DNA of 64,000 nt, from contig VNKQ01000002.1 of the NCBI GenBank assembly GCA_016508695.1, positions 62,001-126,000 on the forward strand, written 5' to 3'. This document shows, one piece after another, positions 34,277 through 45,200 of the stretch (the stretch's first letter is position 1; the number at the start of each line of letters is the position of its first letter). The translations under genes were made by a program, and so were the position numbers. The stretch is from Hyphodiscus hymeniophilus. Its lineage: Eukaryota > Ascomycota > Leotiomycetes > Helotiales > Hyphodiscaceae. The notes under the pieces are model-generated. The model saw only the letters and a program-made list of their open reading frames with translations. It searched no databases and had not been told where the DNA came from.

Positions 34277-34923
34277 TTCTGGGGTTTGTTGAGGGCATTA
34301 TCGCATGGGAGTTAAGAATGATACCTTTGTGAAGATTGGAAGAACGTATTCGCCAGGCGGAGTATCATAGTGAGTCACAAGTTGTTGTTCCTGTATTAGG
34401 CTGTGAACTGGATCAAATATAAGGCCGTGAATAAGTCACTAGGTCATGGGTGTGTCTTGATGCTGTCATGAAGTCGTGGCTAGGCTCCTGGTCTAAAATC
34501 ATGACAATATCAGCATTCAATCATTCAACCCATCCTCAATGAGTTCCACACTCTTATCTCACATGTCGTGACCACATAGCAAGTGAACAAAGCTTTGGGT
34601 TCATGCCTTCCATTTCCAACTGCTTGGACAGTTCTCAAGCAGTGCATGCTGATATAGTCTTCTTCCATGGCCTTCGACATTTTCAACCTGCCGGCACATA
34701 CTGCGCATCTAGTCCTCTATTCTCTCCCAGTCAAGTGACTCTTAGTACAACAAATACAATGGTTGCACGCTTTGTCAACTTTTCTATTCCAAGTTGAGAC
34801 TCTAACAAGAGAGAGATTCTCTGTCTCCTCTTCAAATACTCCTCCATCTTTGCTAGAACTCCAACAACAAGATGTCATGCAAAAACGCAATGATTTGAAG
34901 GACCGTCCAGCAATCCAAATGCT
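34277..34923. other. Intergenic
   Basis: Promoter of the Cys-rich gene and 3' flank of the phosphodiesterase gene. No recognisable coding sequence or repeat. Confidence 0.45.
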
Positions 34924-36067
34924 TCATATTTCTTCTGCGGCGTTTTCCTCCATAATAGCCTTCAGCTTGATCATGTCAACCGATTGTCCTCGGAATTTCG
35001 CTCGTCGGAAAAGGAAGATGAATATCCTCGCGAACGCATTCATCACCAATACCGTTCCCCAGGCCTTCCATCCTAAACGTATCTTCTCGCCTGTGTAATT
35101 CTTACACACTTCTAAATACTTCTTTGGGTCGTCAGTTATAACGCCGTCCACTCCTTTCTCAATAGCCCACTTCATCCAATTCGCGTCATTTATAGTCCAA
35201 AGTAACACATCTCGTTTGGCAGCCTGGGCATCACGGAGCAAGCCATTACCGCCTGGCCCAGCCATGATCATATATTGTATGTTGAACGCAACATTTGGAA
35301 CCTTCAGAAACTCCCGGGCGTACGCCATGCTGAAGCCAATATGCACAATTGGGTATTGGGGAAGATACTTGGCGCATAACGGAAGATAGCTTGTCTAATA
35401 TAATTGTGAGTTGAGAGCTGTGAAGAAGTCTTCCTTTGGGCAACTTACCGTCCAGCAACCCAATGCTATGCGTTGCTTCCACGGTTTTGTTGGCTTTACA
35501 TCTCGCAATGTCTCTGCAATCAACCTCATCATATCATCCGAGTCATCATCAAGCTTTATGTCCAAGAGAACCCATATATCTTCGAGTCCAGGCGTTGTGA
35601 GGAAGTCAAGGAGATCTTTTAACCTTGGCATAGACTCATGAGGGGCCTTCAATGTTTTCAGCGTCTTGAGATAGCTCCAGTCGCAGTCCGCAATCTTAGT
35701 GTTCTCTCCAAAACATCGTTTGAGGTTGACATCCTGTCACAAGTAAGCGCTTGAAGCTCTCAGTTTGAGGAGGAGCGTACATGGGACAACACTACGACGC
35801 CGTCCTTAGAGAGATGTACGTCCGTCTCGATATGCGCCCCGAGAGTTACAGCTCCTTTGAATGCACCCATTGTGTTTTCCGGGAAGGCAGCTTTGTAGCC
35901 TCGATGCGCGATTGCTTGAGGTAGTTTGCGACCTGACGCACTTGAATTGGCAGAGGTGAACATTGCAACTGGATTGCCGAGTCAGTGGTACTCGAGGGCA
36001 TACACAGGGAGAACGTACACTGCGAGGCGCCCTTCTTCTCAGGTAGTAATGCCTGAGTTTCTGCCAT
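34924..36067 (-). CDS. PGC1: Glycerophosphodiester phosphodiesterase-type lipase, Pgc1-like
   Basis: GDPD-fold enzyme; by size and layout the homologue of yeast Pgc1, a phosphatidylglycerol phospholipase C at lipid droplets and mitochondria. Exons, in coding order: 36067-36019, 35968-35781, 35733-35449 and 35394-34924, giving 330 residues (Pgc1 is 321). The catalytic head is AIAHRGYKAAFPENTMGAF with the His-Arg-Gly and Glu-Asn pairs. HIETDVHLSKDGVVVLSHD follows, with metal-binding Glu/Asp and the second His, completed across intron 2. VLLDIKLDD and DVLLWTINDANWM are the usual later barrel strands, and GVDGVITDDPKKYL closes the barrel. A hydrophobic C-terminal segment (TVLVMNAFARIFIFLF) fits a membrane anchor as in Pgc1. 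Assignment to Pgc1 rather than another GDPD is an inference. Confidence 0.9.
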
Positions 36068-37761
36068 GACTGATGAATGTATATATGAAACTTGAGGGGA
36101 ATGAATGTTTTTCTTGCACAGATTAGGAGTTTTGGTCCGAACGGTATTGTTTTGGTCGGTCCTCTGGTAGCGCCGGAGGACGGAGGGGGCTAAATCCGTC
36201 TCCGTATCCATGGCTGCCTTGTCGCAATGGGTATCCCTTTTGTTCTTCAGTCCTTCTACTTTATCGCCAATCAACCTCCAAATTCCTGTAAGTCTACTGC
36301 GAGGTATACCACGTGTGCCTCCAGATATTTCGTTGTTTCAGCAGAGGTAGTACATCCACATCATAGTCAGCATGGGCGAACACTGATCAAAATGATACAG
36401 TACTCGTATACAACGGACCAGTGAGTGCTAAGGAAACACGGCTCTACAGAGTGTGACTGCGTGCATATGCAAGAGTGATGCAAGGCGGCGAAGGTAACGG
36501 GTATTTGTGTTTCCGAAGGACGCTCTTAGCCGTTATTATGGTTTAGGACCGTGGCTGCCATGACCATTTCCATAATTGGATGGTCTTTACAGGTTAGAAC
36601 AAATCTGGAGCCCTATGGTTATCGATCATCATGGCACGGGAAGGATACTATGCAGCTGGTGCATGAGAGATGAGCGCCTATCCAGAAAAGTAAACATTCC
36701 TGGCATTAGCGACGGGATAATGATCGCTGGAAAGCGGAAAGTACCGTTAGAGCAAATGGACAAAATAAAATCCAAACGCTATGGTACTGGGAAAGGCCCT
36801 GACTCGCTGGGTAGGCCTTTCGAAGATCGAGAAGAAAAGCTGGTACATTAGCGAAGACTGCATGATTGATTGTTCGATTATGACCCTCCAAGCTGGGAGA
36901 CGGATGGAATGTCAATCTTGGTAAAGTCGACAAGAACTCCTATCTGCAACAGGAGTATGAGGCATGGATCAAGAATCCATACTGGGCAGAAACGGCGGCC
37001 AGGGTGAGAGTATCTGAAGGCATCATGAATTCGTGGAGGTGATGAATCTCAAAGTGTAACAACAGAAATATGAAGTTTCCTTGGGGCTAAATAACACTAT
37101 AAGTCATGAGAAATCAGCCATTGAATTTACAACTAAGCGTCGTGGGAATATATTTTCGAGTTCTATCTCTCAAGCTTGAAAGTTCAGCGGTTGGCATTGG
37201 CCTCGTGAACTTTAACAGGGGGAAAAGTTTGAAGGTTGTCCAATGAGAGCAATACTGGGCCCTAACTGTGTTCAAAGAGTCAAAGACTAGCGATTTGGGG
37301 GTCAACAGCAAGTAAGACAGAAATTTGAGGAAGTTCTTGTCGTGCATCTTCTCGTGCTTTCGCCATTGTTTATGGTACTGCTTGTACCATTTGCCATAGG
37401 GGGGGGACAGAATTAAAAAAGAAAGACGCAATACTTAAATGCAAACCCAGACTTTGAAAGGATTTCCACATAGTCTGAGTATCTTGGTGTATATCTATCT
37501 ACCTTCTACTGCATGACCAAAGGTAACGTCAAAGCTCCTCGACATGACCTCCACTGCTCCACAATGTTGTCCTTCAGGGGGGGTAGCTTAAGCGAGCAGC
37601 CTAAAACAACCTGGAACCTTTACGAATGTCGAGTCGTCGACGTCTTCGATTTCGGGCTAGGAATTCAGGGGGTAGATTCACTATCAACAGAAGATGGCGA
37701 TCTCAACTTCCAGCACTCCACTTCTCCTCAGACTTTGCAGCTCGAACTCCACACTTTCACG
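36068..37761. other. Divergent intergenic region, PGC1 / NTH1
   Basis: 1.7 kb between divergent starts. A 91-codon frame at 36576-36851 and a longer in-frame extension ahead of NTH1 (from 37513) have no recognisable features. No repeat stands out apart from a short G run near 37388. Confidence 0.45.
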
Positions 37762-39162
37762 ATGCGGACATCAAGGATCTCACAAGATACGTCGAAAATG
37801 ATTAATGCCACATCTCCTAGCAAACGATCAACACGATCATCTCTCCAGAGATTCGCCCATAACGGCCACGCCCCAACTAAAGCTGAAGAATCTCCCCAAT
37901 ATACAGATATCGAGGATGCCGTATCATCTAGAAAGCGAAAGCGTGAAGTCACGACTCGAACACCCATCAAACGATCGCCACAGAAGAATGTTACGATTAA
38001 GACGGAGGTTGAAGACACGATCTCATTTTCTCCTACCGCAGACCGCAAGATACGCAAGCCAGCACGGCAGGTCAAGAATGAGGATACTGGGGAAGTGGAA
38101 ATACACCCTCCCAACGATTGGGCTGAGGTGTATGCAGCGGTCATGGAAATGAGAACCAAGGGCACAGCGCAGAATGCTGTAGTGGACACAATGGGCTGCG
38201 AACGGTTGGGTCTAGATACTGTTACTCCAAAAGTCAAACGTAATTAGGGCTCGAATCCTTCAATTGACGAGGTATCATATCTCTAAAGCACCAAGAGCTA
38301 ACGTGATTGTGTAGGATATCACACGTTAACAGCTCTAATGCTGTCCTCCCAAACTAAAGATACGACGACCGCACAAGTTATGGCTCGATTACAAAAAGAT
38401 CTGCCACCTTATAAGAAGGGTGATCCCGTGGGTTTGAATTTGGAGAATATACTTGCAGTGGAACCAACAATGTTGAACGAATTAATATGGGCGGTGGGCT
38501 TTCACAACAACAAAACGAAGTATATCAAAGCTACCGCCGAGATACTAAGAGACAGATTCGACGGCGACATCCCAGACACCATCGAGGGCCTTATGTCACT
38601 TCCAGGAGTTGGGCCAAAGATGTCATATCTATGCATGAGTACTTCCTGGGGTCGTCATGAAGGCATTGGAGTCGATGTGCACGTCCATAGGATTACGAAT
38701 CTCTGGGGGTGGCATAAGACGAAAGGTCCTGAAGAAACGAGATTGGCACTGCAGGCCTGGCTTCCCAAAGAGCTATGGCACGAAATCAATTGGCTACTTG
38801 TTGGATTCGGGCAGACCGTGTGTCTTCCTGTCGGCCGTAAATGTGGTGACTGCGAGCTGGGTCTGAATGGGTTGTGCAAGGCCGCAGAAAGGAGTAAGGT
38901 CAACATCGGGAGAAAGATCAAAGAGGAGAAGATCAAGATGGACAACGAGGGACACATTACCGAGAAGACGGAGACCGTCAAGCAAGAAGTGTTGACTCAG
39001 GATATTGCTGTCAATGCTCACCCTGATCAAGAGGTCCTAGTTGAAGGCGGTTTGCCTGAATTCCTTGTAGAAGAGGGACTGACGAAGGAGGAAGAAAGGG
39101 TGGTCATGGATGAGATAGCCAACTCTCCTGGGACGTTTTCCAAGAAGCGCAAGGAACAGTGA
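37762..39162 (+). CDS. NTH1: Endonuclease III-type DNA glycosylase/AP lyase (Nth1/Ntg)
   Basis: Base-excision repair enzyme for oxidised pyrimidines. Exons 37762-38239 and 38315-39162 (intron 38240-38314) give 441 residues. The basic N-terminus (MRTSRISQDTSKM, SRKRKRE, RTPIKRSPQK) suggests nuclear and possibly mitochondrial targeting. The splice restores KRYHTLTALMLSSQTKDTT, the first conserved block. The helix-hairpin-helix LMSLPGVGPKMS carries the catalytic Lys, and GVDVHVHRITNLW carries the catalytic Asp. The iron-sulfur loop is CLPVGRKCGDCELGLNGLC, spacing C-x6-C-x2-C-x7-C, two residues longer at the last gap than bacterial Nth. A long acidic/basic tail follows (to FSKKRKEQ). I chose ATG 37762 because upstream in-frame sequence looks non-coding. 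Confidence 0.93.
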
Positions 39163-39996
39163 GTGATCGTTACAACATTTATGTACAACAGAGCCACCTC
39201 TTCAGTGGAATGTTCATTATGTAACTTTTTGATCCCAACGTCCCGCTTTGCAGGTCCTGGTATTCGCTGACCAGTTTTCTACTGTGGTCAAGAATAGAAA
39301 TAACTCAACTGTGCAATCATTAGCTTAGACCGACATGGACTGTAGTGCAGCTTGTATTTCCTAGAAACAAACTGCTTACGGCAACAGGTGTTTCGGTTCA
39401 CATCCTTGGCAATTTTCTTATACAAGCAATTGGTGCTCTACGTCAATTCCAATCAAGCTTTGCGTGCATTCAGCCTCATTCAGCCTCAGTCAGCATCAAG
39501 TAGGCTTACGGAGGATAGTACGTCTCTCATTGGACAACCGAGACTTGCGCGTCAGTCCTCACAGCCGGGAATCCAAGGAAAATGGGGGCCGAGTCACCGA
39601 CTTACTCTAACCGAATGCTCATTGTCCGAAATAGGAAATTTACCCCAATCCGCCCCATGAGCACACTAAGAATAAGAGTGCGTAGAGGGACAAGTAATCA
39701 TGAGGCTTGGACTTTAATTCGTTCATCGACATATCCAGGGACCATAGCTCTTGGTTGAGTAAGTCGCATAGTCTCTCGTTATTGCACAAACCTCTTGTCG
39801 AGCTCGTGTACAACCCGCACTTCCCCTGAACGATTCCAATACGGGCGAGGTCATTTCAGTGACCTTTAAGCAAAGTTGCTCTCTCAAGTTATAGTCTCCT
39901 AGCCCAGGTCATATAAATTGACGTGATCTCTTCTCCAAAACGCTCACTGAACAAATTGACCATCGATTTATATACTTCACAAATCATACAGCCAAG
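39163..39996. promoter_or_regulatory. Upstream region of the secreted-protein gene
   Basis: 834 bases; CATATAAATTGACG at about 39909 could serve as a TATA-like element about 85 bases before the start codon. Short CATTCAGCCTCA repeats near 39467-39495. No gene seen. Confidence 0.45.
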
Positions 39997-40781
39997 ATGG
40001 CCATCATAACGAGCTCGATTGTCCGCATACTCTTTCTCCTCTCTGCCCTACCTCTCATATCATTTTCACAAGGCGAAACAGCACTCAAGCCTCGCCAAGG
40101 AGGCTATGATACCGGAATATGGATCTTCACATTCTATGGTTGGCCAGATAGCTACAGCCCAAACGTCGATTGCGTTGCTGCCGCAAATCACAGTCCGCCT
40201 GAAGGTTCTAGCACCATCGCTCATCCCGGCTGCGTACATCTTGGTAACGCAAGAGGCAAATACGCTGGTGGGAGTGGTACCTATGAGAACCCGCTCACGG
40301 TTGCAGCACATTCGGGCAGCACGGTACGTTTTTATTGTCCTGTCAATCACAACTATGCAGTGCTGAGCCTTCGTAGCCTATTCCTGTCTGCGGAGTCTTC
40401 TATAGCCCGTATCTGCAGAAGTTCCTTATATACGAGGATGACTGCTCGAGTTGCGGAGGTAGCACGCCGCACTTTGACGTCTGGATCGGTGGCAGTAAAA
40501 CGGACAAGAATCTTCATGGCGTCTGCAATTGCGAGGATGCTCTGACTCCAACGAATCTCAAAGCGTAAGTCACCCATGAAAGAGGGTCTCCAAGTTATGC
40601 TGAAATCCTAAATAGTTGCGCCTTCTGGCATTTCTCCGGAAGCGCCATCACGGATCTCAATAATGAAGTCAATAGCGGGAGTCTTTGGAATGGGGGGAGC
40701 GGATCTTGCAATACGGGCATACTCGACAACTACTGGAGTGAGAACGAGTCTGGGCTAAGTACTCACTGCGGTCCCGCCTGA
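39997..40781 (+). CDS. Secreted cysteine-rich protein (226 residues)
   Basis: Predicted extracellular protein. Exons 39997-40323, 40377-40564 and 40616-40781 are joined by 53- and 51-base introns with good GTACGT and GTAAGT donors. An N-terminal signal peptide is clear (positive MAIITSSIVR, then a hydrophobic LFLLSALPLISFSQ). LKPRQ follows and could be a Kex2-like site. The mature part has ten cysteines. Recognisable elements: GTYENPLTVAAHSGS, then across the intron PIPVCGVFYSPYLQKFLIYE, DDCSSCGGSTPHFDVWIGG and CNCEDALTP. This order resembles a widespread fungal secreted family with a double-psi-barrel-like or RlpA/3D-like core; from memory, function unknown. It is isolated between NTH1 and a Zn2Cys6 gene. 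Structural or effector-like roles are both possible. Confidence 0.85.
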
Positions 40782-41532
40782 GGATGGTGTCGACTCCTCG
40801 AAAGGGCTTCTTGGGGCTTAACGAGAACATACTTTTGGACTATGTTCATGTCTTGGGGAATGAAGTAGAACAAGTCGCATGTTTGTATCTACCAAAAGAT
40901 AAACCCGAAGTAGAACTAGTTAAAGTCACGCACAATTATGTCCGACCTCAGAATGAACAAGCAGTGAAAGAAATGAGTAGGGTAGAGCGGAGTAGCGGGT
41001 CCTACTCTACTCTACAGCAGAATATGTTTTAGAATTTTTATTTTGCGTTGTTCGTTTAGCATTGGTATCACTTCCAGAATAGGCTCGTGCACGATTGGTA
41101 GTAAAGTAGTAAATAATAATCAATTGCTCATTCAAGGAGTCGAGGGCGGGTCTATATATGCAAGAAAAAGTTGCAAGTTGGACTTGCACGTGGTATATCA
41201 CATGGCCATATTCAATAATGGTGGCCCACTAAACCCCGCGCCATCACGTAACATACCTTACCTTAATGCCTGCACTCAATCTGATAAGCCGAAGCTTCGC
41301 AGAGCAAAGTAAGCTTGATTAATTTCGCGCCGAGTGCGGCTTTACTGAGTCATCAGTCTGTCTTTCATCAATTTGTATATTCGTATGAACCCCTTTTCAT
41401 GTCCAAACTCTAGCCGACCTCTAGAGCCGAGGCGGCTCTTGTAGTAGCCGTTGACGCCGTGATACGGTAATACAAGTATCTCGCCTGTCAAGTCCTGCAG
41501 TTGCGGCTCCGCGCTGGCCCATCTGATCTGCA
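40782..41532. other. Intergenic; promoter of the Zn2Cys6 gene
   Basis: 751 bases with GTAGAG/GTACT-type short repeats near 40977-41022 (GTAGGGTAGAGCGGAGTAG and CTACTCTACTCTAC, partly self-complementary). No coding sequence. Confidence 0.45.
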
Positions 41533-44090
41533 ATGCCTCCACGTGATGCAGCTGGCATCGGTCTCCGCAGGAATGGAAAGCAACAAGCATGCGAGCCGTG
41601 TCGAAAGGGGAAGTAAGTATCCTCAGGGCAAATTGCTCCTGCTCTTCTACAACTACAGACTCTATTTCGAGACTCTTTTCCTGGCTCAAACCTTTAACAA
41701 TAGCGCATTCCTTTCTTTCGACTAAGAGATCAAGTGCTGATGAGTGTATAGATTAGCTTGTGATCATGCAGCCCCTCATTGTGGAAGATGTGTGAGAAGG
41801 CAGATGACACAAAGATGTATTTACCATCCCGCGCCAATGACGAAAGCGAGGACTGGTACCATTCAAAGCCCTTTGCCAAGTCCTCAAACTACACCAAGTA
41901 TATCCTCAGAAAAGGCGAACAGGCTTGGCCATTCTCCGCAAGTTTCCATGAAGGACCGTTTGAATCCGCAATCAGACCACGGCCAGATGTCTCCCGCAGC
42001 TCAAGTCATTTCTACAGGACCCATTGACGTGGGTCGAGCCAAAAGTATAGCACAAACCCTTGAGACAACCGATTGGTATGGTCGATGCTGGGAAGAAGAC
42101 ACCGTTTTCCCAAGGTCAGCCCGATATTACGGTCCCACGAGCTTCTCCTCCGTCTTCAAGGAGAATGCTCTCATGGACAGCAGTGAGGAGCATCGGCGAC
42201 ATCCTTCATCTTGGCAGTTCGGACAGCCTCTTCTGGGCCGAGACAGACCTTCTGCACCATCAGTACGAATGAATCAGATAATCAAAACCTTATGGAACAT
42301 TCCCAGTAAAGAAATCTGCGAATCTCTACTGGGCACTTTCGTTTCACAGCAACACATCTTGGTGGATCCGACCCTGGTCAGACATACTATAGCCACATTA
42401 TGGTCGACATTTAGTGAACAACTTACTGTCCCGAGAACTCCAGAGAAGCTTACTCCCATTGCGGAGACGTTATTCAGAAATGAAGAGAAAACACTACCTC
42501 CTCCCCCTGACGATGGGATTGAATGGTTAAACACCTTCACGGGCCCGAACCTCAGGTTTGAGATGCTGGGTATGATGTTCGTTTTCTTCGGCAGGGCTTA
42601 TCACTCGCTCTTGGATGATGATCATCGTTTCGCCGTTCCGGAAAATCATGGGCGGGATAGAAGGCAAACGACTTGGAGGATGAAGGAGTGTGCTGATGTT
42701 TGTCTGAAGATGTGTGAAATATCTGAGACGAGTACGTATACATCTTCATGCACTTCAGTTACGCGACCACTAATGGTCGTTAATGCAGACAACGAAATAT
42801 CGGTAGCTCTCATGATTTGCACCGTGATTTTGGAAAGTCTTTGCACTGGAGATGAGAGTAAGTCGTTATGCCGTGATCTTATACTACACCTCTTTCCTAA
42901 TTCTGGTGATAGGCTTCCAACTGCAAAGACGGCTTGCAGACACGTGTGTCAGCGCCTTAGGAGCCGGCTTGCATCGACTTGATTATGGTAACACAAAATC
43001 AACCACGGCATTGGAATACAAAAGACGGGTCATTTCAGCAATCTACTGCACTGACAAGACCGATGCGTCTATGAACGGACTACCGGTGATGATGAGCAAG
43101 AAGTTTTGCGTGATACGATTGCCTTTAGACCTTACCGAGGACGAACTGTTCCTTCCTCCTGAAGAGTTCTCTATGGCAGTTCGTAATCTTGACTCTGAAG
43201 GCTGGAATAGAACAGGAGAGGTCCGTCACATGACCGGGCATCGAGGCATACAGTTACTATCCAGGTGCCGGGAGGAAATTCTCGAGATGGCGCTTGGGGT
43301 GGACCTTGCTATAAGCCCCCAAGACATCGAGTGAGTATGGTGCATTTCAAAGCCTTCAAATCTAACCTTTCACTAGCTACCTTCATCAGAAATGTCAACA
43401 CGTATACGAATCTCTGCCGCCTCAACTTCACTACTACGAGTACGGCACCACACCAAAGAATAGCGCTGGCAAGGCCATGTTGACACAAGCATATCTCATG
43501 CTCGTCCATCTACAAAACAGAATGTTGACTGATCGAGTGGCAACTGCAAGAGGTTTTGCAAATGAACAGAGGCTCCTAAATACCGCGATGGAAATGATGG
43601 AGATTTCGATCATGTATTGGGTGAAGAGGGATCAACTCATGGCGTTTTACAACAATTTCGATTGGATCGTAGGTGTGTCTGAACGGAAACGGGGCTTTAC
43701 TGACGAAAGCAGGTCACTTGTTATGGCATACCCAGCGCAGGAGTGATATGCGTGGAGCTTCTTAAACAAGCCAAAGGCCAAAGCACACTCCAGTTCTCTC
43801 GATCGGACGCTATCCAGAAGTTGACACTGTTCATTGGCTTTCTGGAATGGATCCGACCTACTGATGGCAATTACCGACTAGCTGGGAGATTGAAGAATGT
43901 GGTGCGGAAGGTGGTTGATCACATTCTAGACCCACCACCGCAGCCACAACAGGAGGTCACTGAGAATAATCTGATGGACTTCCCGCTCGATCCTATGCTT
44001 GCTCCTTTGGATGCCAATACCGTCGACTGGCTCAATACTATTGACTGGACGCAAGGATCTTGGATGGAGTTTAATCAAGACTTGAATTAA
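41533..44090 (+). CDS. Zn2Cys6 fungal-specific transcription factor
   Basis: Nuclear regulator. Six exons: 41533-41612, 41752-42731, 42789-42857, 42913-43330, 43377-43668 and 43713-44090, giving 738 residues. The zinc cluster is split by intron 1: RRNGKQQACEPCRKGK in exon 1 and LACDHAAPHCGRCVRRQ in exon 2, reconstructing C-x2-C-x6-C-x6-C-x2-C-x8-C. A Ser/Pro-rich linker follows, then the helical fungal_trans-like domain with LRFEMLGMMFVFFGRAYHSL, DNEISVALMICTVILESL, ALEYKRRVISAIYCTDKTDA, GRPPSL-like FCVIRLPLDLTEDEL and DQLMAFYNNFDWI. The C-terminal end is acidic (WLNTIDWTQGSWMEFNQDLN), typical of activation domains. Targets unknown. It lies next to the secreted Cys-rich gene, in the same orientation, 751 bases away. 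Confidence 0.88.
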
Positions 44091-45200
44091 GGAGATTTCG
44101 AAGCTTCATGAAGTGCTTGGCAAGCAAAGTCGAAGATTGACATATTTAAATTTGAAACGTATGTTAGAGGGCAGCAAGATTAAAATTTCGGAGTCATGGC
44201 TTGCATGGAGAGGTTTTTCTGGTCAAGAGGCGCTTTGGGAGAATCCATAGAAAGAGCTGGACATTTTTTGCATCTATGGAGATAGCTTGGCATCTTTTCT
44301 GCCGTGGCACCGTTTAGTGGTCTTTAAACAAGTAGCTAGTTAGCATTTGATAATTTGATTCCAAAAGACGAAGTTTATATTTCTTTTCCCCTAGTCTGGC
44401 CACTCCAATCATTTTGCACGCAAAAGAGCATGAATCGTTCGATTGTCTGGGATAGAGGACCAAGCAGATTATATATACTATCAATTCTCAGCGTATAGTC
44501 CGATGTGAGTGGCAATGATGCAATCGAAACCAGGAGATGTGGAGTTTCATTTGACGCATGAGCTCTTGTTAACGGAGGACTTGGGCATACAATTGATGCA
44601 CTAGCGATTTTGACCGGTGAGCCGTTGACAGCTTGGCGGAGAGGCAAAGATTGACAGCCCTACACCGTTTTTTCTGTTTAGTAAAGTCTAGCTAATAGAC
44701 GAATCTCAGACGCAAGAAAAGTTGATGTCTTTAGGAGACTTATGGGGGACATCTGAGTGTTTATTAGTTAGCTGCTGATTCGGGTCTGCCCCAATCAATG
44801 ATCACAACTGCTGAATTAATTTTGGAATGCGAGACCAACAGCATTATATCCCTTATTACTAGTATTGCGATGAATATACTCTCAACGATAATAAAGTTAC
44901 ATTGCCACGATTGAATATCTACTTTTGTTATACAATGAGTTATATCATTTATGACTTCCCAGTTCCATATCGAGTATTTCCAAATTCGGATTGAACAAAA
45001 CGAGTTTGACCGGTCCGGTACTGGAAGGCGATCGAGAGTCTTTGAGGACTTGTCCTTCCTTTTCCATTCTCCTGCACGAAGGTATAATTAGGTGTCTTTC
45101 CTAACCAGTCCAGTCAAATTCGTTAGCGCCGTATCCGCCTGCTCACCTGAAGAATCAACACCCATAACCTCTCCACGTGATCCATCCCTTTTAAAACAAA
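44091..45200. other. Intergenic, 1.1 kb
   Basis: AT-rich. A 90-codon minus-strand frame (44375-44647) has no recognisable features. CACGTGAT lies at 45174, just before the next start. Confidence 0.45.
45174..45181 (+). promoter_or_regulatory. CACGTGAT element at the rhodanese gene start
   Basis: Ends 19 bases before the start codon at 45201, so it lies in the short leader or core promoter. Same core as at 23538 and 33099. Confidence 0.4.

Noticed and set aside
34763..35098. 111-codon plus-strand frame
   Set aside because: Antisense to the last exon of the Pgc1-like gene, which is strongly supported.
36576..36851. 91-codon plus-strand frame between PGC1 and NTH1
   Set aside because: No features and no splice continuation; insufficient evidence.
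38264..38278. Possible internal exon (GSNPSIDE) in the NTH1 intron
   Set aside because: It follows an in-frame TAG and its junctions do not keep phase; a single 75-base intron gives the conserved KRYHTLTALMLSSQ directly.
41342..41689. 115-codon minus-strand frame upstream of the Zn2Cys6 gene
   Set aside because: Overlaps exon 1 of the zinc-cluster gene on the opposite strand and shows no family features.
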